From: an uncultured bacterium
Lineage (GTDB): Bacteria > Pseudomonadota > Alphaproteobacteria > Rhodospirillales > Rhodospirillaceae
Direction of reading: 5' to 3'
Assembly (NCBI GenBank): GCA_903896775.1
Contig: CAITZE010000147.1
Location: 1 to 14,299, forward strand
DNA: 14,299 nt
The position numbers and the translations under genes were made by a program. The notes beneath the pieces were generated by a model. The model ran no database searches and was not told the origin of the DNA. It saw nothing but the letters and a program-made list of their open reading frames with translations. Below, piece by piece: positions 1-5,409 of this stretch; position 1 is the first letter of the stretch, and every line of letters begins with the position of its first letter.

Positions 1-227
1 CCCTGAACCAGAACGCGGCGGTTAAACGCAAAACCTGCCAGGATCGCCAGCGTGGTTTCCGGGTCGAAGCGGTAAGCCTCGTCGATGTCCGGCACATGCT
101 CGCTGCGCTGCGAGAAGGCGGGGCACTTCATGTCGCTGTCCAGGCCGAAAACCTCGCGCACGGACACCGTACGGTCGGGCGCCGTTACGCTTGTTTCTGT
201 CCGCACAGTATCGGTCCGCTTACTCAT
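1..227 (-). CDS. cobS: Aerobic cobaltochelatase subunit CobS, N-terminal part (runs off left edge)
   Basis: CobS is the AAA+ ATPase subunit that, with CobT and CobN, inserts cobalt into hydrogenobyrinic acid a,c-diamide in the aerobic cobalamin pathway in the cytoplasm. Only about the first 75 residues are present. They show the characteristic CobS start: VREVFGLDSDMKCPAF near residue 22, then SEHVPDIDEAYRFD, then TTLAILAGFAFNRRVLVQG, which in the family leads directly into the Walker A loop; that loop lies outside the window. The ATG at 225-227 is preceded by a GGAG ribosome binding site (read as CTGGAGACGCGCTATG). The J-domain gene lies 118 bases upstream on the same strand, so the two may be co-transcribed. 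This pairing is common in alphaproteobacteria. Family identity is firm; the rest of the protein cannot be judged. Confidence 0.9.
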   Translation of the reverse strand, partial: MSKRTDTVRTETSVTAPDRTVSVREVFGLDSDMKCPAFSQRSEHVPDIDEAYRFDPETTLAILAGFAFNRRVLVQ

Positions 228-345
228 AGCGCGTCTCCAGGCCAGCTTATGATTGCCATTTCGCGAAGGGGCGGTCCTTATGGCACGACGCCCGCGCACG
301 GGCAATCGGCCATGAATCGCTATGATTTACAATAAGATATATGGG

Positions 346-972
346 TTACGCGGGCTTTGAAACCAGCCCGGCGCGCAAGGTTTGATAGGCCTCGTTGATG
401 ACCTTCATGCGCGTCTCCGCCTCGATCGATCCGCCGTTAGCGTCGGGGTGGTGCTGTTTGACCAGCGCCTTGTAGCGCCGCCGCAGGGATTCCAAGGTGA
501 TCGGCGCGGTCAACTCCAAGACTTTCAGCGCTTTATTCCGCGCGTTGGCAGGAGCGGCATCGGGATGCGCGGCTTGTGCTTTCTCCTCGCGCGCGTCGCG
601 TCCGCGGGCATCAAAATCCGTGCCTTCGCCGAAACCGAACGGATCATGGATGTGAACGCGGCCCGAGCGCAGATTGGCGCCTAGGCTGCCCAGTTTCCAT
701 GTCGGGCGATCCCAGGTGGCGGTGCTGCGGATTTCCTCTTCCATTTCTGCGGTCGACAGACCGGCATGGAAATCCCATTGCGCGTTGTATTCGCGTACGT
801 GCTCAAGGCAGAGCATGTGATAGTCACTGAGCGAGCGATCTTTGGGCGCGCGGTATTCGCCGGCCGCGCTGCAGCCTTCCCATGCGCAGCAGCTCGGAGC
901 CGGTTGCTGGCCAAAGGCCGCGGCCCCCGGTGCTTGCGGGAAATCCTGATATTTTACGCGGTTGCGATTCAT
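346..972 (-). CDS. J-domain (DnaJ-like) co-chaperone with C-terminal J domain
   Basis: Predicted 208-residue cytoplasmic J-domain protein; such proteins stimulate the ATPase of an Hsp70 (DnaK or a specialised homologue). The J domain is at the C terminus, about residues 145-203, with the diagnostic HPD at 175-177 (KQHHPDANGG) and a helix IV-like INEAYQTLR. The N-terminal half has Cys28, Cys29 and Cys34, then EYRAPKDR, then CLEHVREYN (Cys55, His58), which could bind a metal but resembles no named zinc finger I can assign. There is no Gly/Phe linker or DnaJ zinc-finger domain, so it is not canonical DnaJ. I chose the start at 972 because the family begins near this KYQDF segment. In-frame upstream ATGs at 1044 and 1218 exist, but the latter would run through the bolA start. 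The ribosome binding site is weak. cobS follows on the same strand; bolA is divergent. Confidence 0.85.
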   Translation of the reverse strand: MNRNRVKYQDFPQAPGAAAFGQQPAPSCCAWEGCSAAGEYRAPKDRSLSDYHMLCLEHVREYNAQWDFHAGLSTAEMEEEIRSTATWDRPTWKLGSLGANLRSGRVHIHDPFGFGEGTDFDARGRDAREEKAQAAHPDAAPANARNKALKVLELTAPITLESLRRRYKALVKQHHPDANGGSIEAETRMKVINEAYQTLRAGLVSKPA

Positions 973-1083
973 GCGTTTTTCTGACCCGTCCGCAGACAAA
1001 TATGTGTCCGGGAAAGGGCTGCCGCAATCTTGTTTCTTTGACATAACTGTGCATCTTGGGCGCGGCTCAAAAAAGGAACCGCT

Positions 1084-1362
1084 ATGGGCGTTTACAGCGA
1101 CCGCATGCGTACGAAACTCACCGCGGCTTTCCAGCCCATGCGGCTGGAAATCGACGACGACTCGTCTCGCCACCGCGGGCACGCCGGCGCTCATCCCGAC
1201 GGCGGGGCAGAAACACATTTCAATGTGGTAATTGAATCAGCCGCGTTTGCCGGCAAATCGAGAGTGGAGCGCCAGCGCCTAGTGCACGCGGTCGTGGCGT
1301 TGGAGCTGAAAGAGCGCGTTCACGCGCTTTCGCTGAAGCTCTTGGCTCCCGGCGAAACTTAA
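1084..1362 (+). CDS. bolA: BolA family protein
   Basis: A 92-residue protein spanning the whole BolA fold (class II KH-like). BolA proteins partner with monothiol glutaredoxins in iron-sulfur handling and, in some bacteria, affect morphology and stress responses. Visible family marks are LEIDDDSSRHRGH at residues 21-33, the THFNVVIES strand near residues 45-52, SRVERQRLV near residues 59-67, and the terminal VHALSLKLLAP. His30 and His33 are the usual candidates for shared Fe-S ligation. The ATG at 1084 has a good ribosome binding site (AAGGAACCGCT before ATG). The gene is divergent from the J-protein gene and convergent with the CBS gene, with a hairpin between the stops. I cannot tell from sequence which BolA paralogue it is, so the symbol is used in the family sense. 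Confidence 0.9.
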   Translation: MGVYSDRMRTKLTAAFQPMRLEIDDDSSRHRGHAGAHPDGGAETHFNVVIESAAFAGKSRVERQRLVHAVVALELKERVHALSLKLLAPGET

Positions 1363-1366
1363 AGAA

Positions 1367-1398
1367 ACTGGAGCGCAGGTTTAATTCCGTGCTCCAGT
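1367..1398. terminator. Probable bidirectional terminator hairpin between bolA and the CBS gene
   Basis: The arms ACTGGAGC (1367-1374) and GCTCCAGT (1391-1398) are perfectly complementary over 8 bases, with a 16-base loop. The hairpin begins 4 bases after the bolA stop and ends 6 bases before the stop of the convergent CBS gene. The flank is T-rich on the plus side (CTTATTTCAATTT). The minus side reads TTCTTTAAGTTT, also fairly T-rich. The loop is long for a strong intrinsic terminator, so efficiency is uncertain. Confidence 0.5.
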
Positions 1399-1404
1399 CT
1401 TATT

Positions 1405-1854
1405 TCAATTTATGCCGCCGTAGCTTTCGCCGTAAATGAAAGCGTTGCGGTCTTTGAGATCCTGCTCAAGCTCGGTGTTGTAGACCGCATAAAGATCGCG
1501 CACCGAGACCATGCCGACGACACGCTCGCCTTCGACCACCGGTAAATGACGGTAATTGCGTTTACGCATCATGTTGATGGCGTCAGAGGCAGTGTCGTCG
1601 GGCGACAGCGTATCCGGATCTTTGGTCATGATGTCGGCGGCGATGGCGGTGTCGGGATCGAGGCCGGCGGCAATCACACGCGCAGTCATGTCGCGTTCGG
1701 TAATGATGCCGACGAGTCTTTCGCCTTCCATCACCAGCGCGGCGGCGATTTTTTTATCGCGCATCATTCTCGCGGCGAACCGCACATTCTCCCGCGGCGT
1801 CACCTTCTGCAAAGTCTGACCATTGATAACATCTGGAACGATCTTCCGAATCAT
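1405..1854 (-). CDS. Stand-alone tandem CBS-domain protein
   Basis: A 149-residue soluble protein made almost entirely of two CBS motifs forming one Bateman module. CBS pairs bind adenine nucleotides (AMP, ATP, NAD or S-adenosylmethionine) and usually act as energy or redox sensors. CBS1 covers about residues 10-60 (KKIAAALVMEGERLVGIITERDMTARVI region); CBS2 covers about 76-125 (DIMTKDPDTLSPDDTASDAI, then HLPVVEGERVVGMVSVRDL). The short tail, rich in acidic and aromatic residues, shows no further domain. I chose the ATG at 1852-1854 over an in-frame ATG ten codons upstream because AGGGAG lies six bases before it. The gene points the same way as the aro/CNNM operon, but 177 bases separate them, so it probably has its own promoter. 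The ligand and target are unknown. Confidence 0.88.
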   Translation of the reverse strand: MIRKIVPDVINGQTLQKVTPRENVRFAARMMRDKKIAAALVMEGERLVGIITERDMTARVIAAGLDPDTAIAADIMTKDPDTLSPDDTASDAINMMRKRNYRHLPVVEGERVVGMVSVRDLYAVYNTELEQDLKDRNAFIYGESYGGIN

Positions 1855-1936
1855 GGCGCACTCCCTTTGGGGGTCGACATTCACGGAGCAAGTCCCGGCG
1901 GAAAGCTGGTAACAGCCTCATTTCCAACCTTGAGCA

Positions 1937-1954
1937 GGGACCTTTTAAGGACCC
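1937..1954. repeat. Imperfect inverted repeat in the leader of the CBS gene
   Basis: GGGACCTTTTAAGGACCC is a near-palindrome: 7 of 9 positions of the two halves are complementary. As minus-strand RNA it folds into a short stem with one T-T mismatch and a small loop. It lies just downstream of the candidate promoter and about 83 bases before the start codon. No T run follows, so it is not a good terminator; it could be an operator, a leader hairpin or chance. Confidence 0.3.
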
Positions 1955-1966
1955 CTCTATGGCGTG

Positions 1967-1995
1967 AGTGTGAGCCTGCCGTCCAGTGCGGTCAA
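1967..1995 (-). promoter_or_regulatory. Candidate promoter of the CBS-domain gene
   Basis: On the minus strand, TTGACC (1990-1995) matches the -35 consensus at 5 of 6 positions. After a 17-base spacer comes CACACT (1967-1972), a weak -10. This sits about 113 bases upstream of the CBS start, in the only sizeable gap between that gene and the CNNM gene. The spacing is right but the -10 match is poor, so this is tentative. Confidence 0.3.
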
Positions 1996-2031
1996 GTTTC
2001 TGAAGCGAAGATTGCACTGCACCATAAAGCC

Positions 2032-3315
2032 TTAAGCCGCCGCAGATGCCGGCGCTTTTGCTTTAGGCGGCGTTACGCGCAGCAACGTCAATTGGTTGCG
2101 GGTGCGACGTACAATTTGAAAGCGAAATCCATTGAAGAGGAATTGTTGCCCGGAGTCGGGAATGGTGCGTGCTTCGTGCAGAACATAACCCGCAAGCGTT
2201 GAGGCTTTGTCGTCGGGCAGATCCCAATCGAATTCGCGGTTGAGGTCGCGCAAGGTGACGCTGCCGTCGATGATGAACGTGCCATCAGTTTGCGGCCGCA
2301 CGCCGGCCACGGGGATGTCGTGTTCGTCGCGGATGTCGCCGACGATTTCCTCCAGAATGTCTTCCAGCGTCACGACGCCCTGCAAGGTTCCGTACTCGTC
2401 CACCACCATCGCGAAGTGTTCGCGGCGCGCCCGGAAGGCGTTGAGCTGATCGCTTAAAGTTGTGCTGTCGGGAATAAACCAAGGCTTTGCCGCAAGCGCC
2501 AGTACATCGATTTTATTTGTCTGGCCTACATTGATGGCGCGCAGCAAGGCTTTGGCATGAATCACGCCGACGATGTTGTCGGGCTGCTCACGCCACAGTG
2601 GCACACGTGAATAGGGGCTCGCTGAGATCTGCTCGATGATGTCGACGATAGGCAAGTCGGCGTCGATAGTGGCGACTTTTTTTCTGTGGATCATGATCTC
2701 GCCGACGGTGACATCGGCAAGGTCCAACACGCTGCGCAGCATGACGTGCTCGTGTTTGACCTCGTGCACAATCTCTTTATCGGCCATGTGCATTTCAATG
2801 GTGCCGCGCAGCTCGGCGATTGTCTGTTGCGCCGAACGATTGGTTTCGGTGGCGACACCAAAGAGGTGCATAGTGCCGTTGACGATACTGTGCACCACGA
2901 TATTGAAAGGTGTCACGATCGTGACCAGTATCGACATGGGCCACGCAAGGTTCAGCGCGGTCGACGTGCTGTAGAGCAGCGCAAAGGTCTTGGGCAGGAT
3001 CTCGCCATAGATCAGGATCAGCACAGTCATGATGCCGGTGGCATAAACAATGCCGCGTTCGCCGAAGGCTTCGATCATGGCGCTGGTGGCCAGCGCGGAC
3101 GCGAGAATGTTGATGAGCGTATTGCCAAGCAGAACCGTCGAAATCAAACGCTCGCGGCGACCCAGAAGGCGATTAACGGTTTTGGCGCGCCGGTCGCCTT
3201 CCTGCTCCATTTGATAGATGGTCGAGCGAGAAACGGCTGTCAGGGCGGTCTCCGCCGCCGCGAACAGAGCGGTAAAGGCGATGAGGACCACGACGATGAT
3301 GGCGGTATAGAGCAT
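2032..3315 (-). CDS. CNNM/CBS/CorC_HlyC-domain membrane protein (HlyC/CorC-type transporter family)
   Basis: A 427-residue inner-membrane protein of the family that includes CorB/CorC, MpfA and YtfL, implicated in Mg2+ (or Co2+) transport and often annotated as hemolysin-like. The N-terminal CNNM (DUF21) domain, about residues 1-185, has family marks FAAAETALTAVSR near 18-30, LLGNTLINI near 62-70 and YGEILPKT at 103-110, within hydrophobic segments around 2-20, 60-80, 88-104 and 124-142. Two CBS motifs follow, roughly 205-265 and 270-330, the second ending VVDEYGTLQGVVTLEDILEE. A CorC_HlyC domain occupies about 340-415 and an Ala-rich tail closes the protein. The start is six bases after the aroB stop, with a poor ribosome binding site, which suggests coupled translation from the aro operon. 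Family assignment is firm; the transported ion and direction are inferred. Confidence 0.9.
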   Translation of the reverse strand: MLYTAIIVVVLIAFTALFAAAETALTAVSRSTIYQMEQEGDRRAKTVNRLLGRRERLISTVLLGNTLINILASALATSAMIEAFGERGIVYATGIMTVLILIYGEILPKTFALLYSTSTALNLAWPMSILVTIVTPFNIVVHSIVNGTMHLFGVATETNRSAQQTIAELRGTIEMHMADKEIVHEVKHEHVMLRSVLDLADVTVGEIMIHRKKVATIDADLPIVDIIEQISASPYSRVPLWREQPDNIVGVIHAKALLRAINVGQTNKIDVLALAAKPWFIPDSTTLSDQLNAFRARREHFAMVVDEYGTLQGVVTLEDILEEIVGDIRDEHDIPVAGVRPQTDGTFIIDGSVTLRDLNREFDWDLPDDKASTLAGYVLHEARTIPDSGQQFLFNGFRFQIVRRTRNQLTLLRVTPPKAKAPASAAA

Positions 3316-3321
3316 TTCAGC

Positions 3322-4491
3322 TTAGCCGGTGAGCGCTGCTTGCAAAGTTTCTTCCAGAACGCGCGGTGGCACGTCCGTGGTGAGGAAAGCCTTGCCAATG
3401 CCGCGCGCGAGAACAAAGGTCAGCGCGCCGTCTTTCATCTTTTTATCTTGTGTCATGTGCGCCATGAGCATTGCTGGCGTGATCACGCCGCGCGGGCCCT
3501 GTTTGGGCGGATCGACAGGCAAGCCAACTGCGGCAAAATGGCTGCGGATACGCATGACATCGGCTGGCGGACAAAGGCCCAGGCGCACCGACATCTCGAA
3601 CGCGAGCACCATGCCGATGCCAACCGCTTCGCCGTGCAGAAGCGCCCCGCCGTAGCCCATTTCTGCCTCAAAGGCGTGCCCAAATGTATGTCCCAGATTG
3701 AGCAACGCGCGCTCGCCGCTTTCCTTCTCGTCGGCCGCGACAATGCGCGCTTTGGCTTGGCAACTCGCGACGATGCAATCGCGCAAGAGGTCGTGTGATT
3801 TTTCACCGCCGGCTAAGGCCGTGGGGCCGTTGGCTTCAAGCCAGGTCCAAAATCCAACATCGTCGAGCAATCCGTATTTCGCGACTTCGGCGTAACCGGC
3901 GAGCAATTCCCGGCGCGGCAGTGTTGTCAGAACGTCGGTATCGGCCAACACCAAGCGTGGCTGATGAAATGAACCGACCAGATTTTTTCCGACTTTGGTG
4001 TTGATGCCGGTCTTGCCGCCAACGGAGCTGTCGACTTGCGAGAGCAACGTCGTCGGCACCTGAATGAAATCGACGCCGCGCAATAAAACCGAAGCGGCAA
4101 AGCCCGCGAGGTCACCAACTACACCGCCGCCGAGCGCGATAATCATCGTGCCGCGCTCGCATTTGGCTTTAAGCATGGCGTCCAGCACCTGCTCGAGGTG
4201 CGTGAAGTCTTTGCTGGCCTCGCCCGCTGGCACAGTGACATGATCCGCGCGAACGCCCACCGCTGCCAGACTTGCGGTGAAGGGGGTGAGGTAAAGAGAT
4301 GCGACGTTACTATCGGTGACAATGAACACCCGGCGTTGTTTCAAAACCGGCGTGCATAATTCACCGGCCCGCGCCAGCAGGCCACGGCCTACATGAATAT
4401 CGTAAGCGCGCGATCTCAGCGCGACAGGCACCGTCACGTGTGTAGGCTTTTGGTTGGGTTGCACCCGTTGTTCTGCGGCACCGGCGTTCAT
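3322..4491 (-). CDS. aroB: 3-dehydroquinate synthase
   Basis: AroB converts 3-deoxy-D-arabino-heptulosonate 7-phosphate to 3-dehydroquinate, the second step of the shikimate pathway, using NAD+ and a divalent metal (usually Zn2+ or Co2+) in the cytoplasm. The 389-residue protein has the NAD-binding GGGVVGD at 121-127, DSSVGGKTGIN at 154-164, AEVAKYG at 201-207, NLGHTFGHAFE at 265-275 and LHGEAV at 285-290. By alignment to known enzymes, Glu202, His268 and His286 would be the metal ligands and His272 a catalytic residue; all are present. An N-terminal extension of about 20 residues precedes the fold. The ATG overlaps the aroK stop as ATGA (4488-4491), with GAGAG upstream, so translation is probably coupled. 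The gene appears complete and functional. Confidence 0.96.
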   Translation of the reverse strand: MNAGAAEQRVQPNQKPTHVTVPVALRSRAYDIHVGRGLLARAGELCTPVLKQRRVFIVTDSNVASLYLTPFTASLAAVGVRADHVTVPAGEASKDFTHLEQVLDAMLKAKCERGTMIIALGGGVVGDLAGFAASVLLRGVDFIQVPTTLLSQVDSSVGGKTGINTKVGKNLVGSFHQPRLVLADTDVLTTLPRRELLAGYAEVAKYGLLDDVGFWTWLEANGPTALAGGEKSHDLLRDCIVASCQAKARIVAADEKESGERALLNLGHTFGHAFEAEMGYGGALLHGEAVGIGMVLAFEMSVRLGLCPPADVMRIRSHFAAVGLPVDPPKQGPRGVITPAMLMAHMTQDKKMKDGALTFVLARGIGKAFLTTDVPPRVLEETLQAALTG

Positions 4492-5090
4492 GGCGCACTC
4501 TCTGCAGGAGCGCTTGCGATCTCGGTGCCTGCGATGTGCGTGAGGGCTTCGACCACGCGAGCGCAGGTGACATTGGGATTATCGGCGCCGGTGTCGACGA
4601 CAATATTGGCTTCGGCGTAGACCGGGTAACGCTCTTCGATCAGCTTGGCCAAAATATCGCGGGGCTCACCGGCATTCAGTAGCGGGCGATGGTTACGGCC
4701 TTTGGTGCGCGCTGCGAGCGTGTCAAGATCGGCGCGCAACCAGACCGAGACGCCATAGTCGCGGATGAGCGTGCGGGTTTCGGGATCTATAAATGCGCCG
4801 CCGCCGGCCGCAAGGATGGTTGGCGGACCTTGCAGCAGCCGGGCCATGACGCGACGTTCGCCGTCGCGGAACGCGGCTTCGCCATATTTTTCGAAGATTT
4901 CCGCAATCGAGCAACCTGCCGCCTGTTCAATCTCGGCGTCGGCGTCCACAAAAGAGACGTTCAGGCGCTGCGCAAGGCGGCGCCCAATGCAGCTCTTACC
5001 CGCGCCCATAAGTCCTACCAATACAATGGTCTTGGCCAGGGTGGTCGGCTCTGTGGATTGGCTCTGTTGTATTTTCGCGGTCTCGTTCAT
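4488..5090 (-). CDS. aroK: Shikimate kinase
   Basis: Shikimate kinase phosphorylates the 3-hydroxyl of shikimate with ATP in the cytoplasm. The 200-residue protein has the Walker A loop GLMGAGKSCIG at 26-36, the DxD pair Asp49/Asp51 (FVDADAEIE) for Mg2+ and shikimate, Arg75 in AFRDGERR, the glycine triplet at 96-98 (AAGGGAF) for shikimate binding, the lid arginine 135 in NHRPLL, and Arg154 in EERYPVY. An Ala-rich C-terminal tail of about 15 residues extends past the fold. I chose the ATG at 5088-5090, which has GAGAGAA upstream; an in-frame ATG ten codons earlier (5120) has no ribosome binding site. It is the first gene of an operon aroK-aroB-CNNM and is divergent from the micro-protein gene at 5281. 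I use aroK by genomic context; aroL is excluded only by that context. Confidence 0.95.
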   Translation of the reverse strand: MNETAKIQQSQSTEPTTLAKTIVLVGLMGAGKSCIGRRLAQRLNVSFVDADAEIEQAAGCSIAEIFEKYGEAAFRDGERRVMARLLQGPPTILAAGGGAFIDPETRTLIRDYGVSVWLRADLDTLAARTKGRNHRPLLNAGEPRDILAKLIEERYPVYAEANIVVDTGADNPNVTCARVVEALTHIAGTEIASAPAESAP

Positions 5091-5280
5091 GCGTCGAAAT
5101 TCTCTCGGCGGGTTTGCCACATTTGGCGCGGCAACCCATTGGCTGAATGGACTTTATCACAGCCCTTGCGTAGTGTCCTTGGCGTAAGCCGCGCCAACCG
5201 CTAGGTCCGTGAAGGCCAAGCCCTTATACTGGCGCGGTATTTAGTCCGTTATATAGAAGCAACCGAAGCAACATAAAAGC
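5091..5280. promoter_or_regulatory. Divergent intergenic region between aroK and the 42-residue protein gene
   Basis: This 190-base non-coding gap must hold the promoters of both the aroK operon (leftward) and the micro-protein/xerD set (rightward). On the plus strand TATACT at 5225-5230 is a good -10 hexamer, but the stretch 16-18 bases upstream has no good -35. An alternative pair is TTGGCG (5179-5184), 17 bases, TAGGTC (5202-5207). An A/T-rich patch TTATATAG lies near 5249-5256. None of these is convincing alone, so I mark the region rather than one promoter. Confidence 0.3.
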
Positions 5281-5409
5281 ATGCTTAAAATCCTCCTTCT
5301 GCTGGTCGTACTCGTTATCGTCGGCGGCACAGTTTTCCTGGCCACTTGGAACATGCCGCCACCCTCAGCGGTGACCGAAAAAGTCATCCCCAATGACCGC
5401 TTTAAATAA
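5281..5409 (+). CDS. 42-residue single-pass membrane micro-protein, unknown function
   Basis: The ATG at 5281 opens a 42-codon frame ending in TAA at 5407-5409. Residues 4-20 (ILLLLVVLVIVGGTVFL) form one strong hydrophobic helix behind a single lysine. A short polar tail follows, with the features ATWNMPPPSA and EKVIPNDRFK. It reads as an uncleaved signal anchor with a periplasmic tail; no lipobox cysteine is present. I recall similar tiny proteins ending in a VIPNDRF-like motif next to xerD and aroK in other alphaproteobacteria, but cannot check this here. No clear ribosome binding site is visible. Its last 17 bases overlap the start of the next gene, which suggests translational coupling. 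It is easy to miss because of its length. Function unknown. Confidence 0.72.
   Translation: MLKILLLLVVLVIVGGTVFLATWNMPPPSAVTEKVIPNDRFK

Noticed and set aside
290..303. Small hairpin GCCCG/CGGGC between the J-protein gene and cobS
   Set aside because: Only five base pairs and no T run on either strand; cobS probably continues the same transcript.
1038..1043. Perfect TTGACA on the plus strand upstream of bolA
   Set aside because: No acceptable -10 lies 16-18 bases downstream, so I do not call a promoter.
973..1218. Extension of the J-protein upstream to an ATG at 1218
   Set aside because: It would run through the bolA start and its ribosome binding site, and the extra residues do not resemble the family.
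2686..3798. A 370-codon open frame on the plus strand opposite aroB and the CNNM gene
   Set aside because: Both genes on the other strand are clear family members over their full length; the plus-strand product is His/Gln/Arg-rich with no family resemblance and is a GC-driven shadow.
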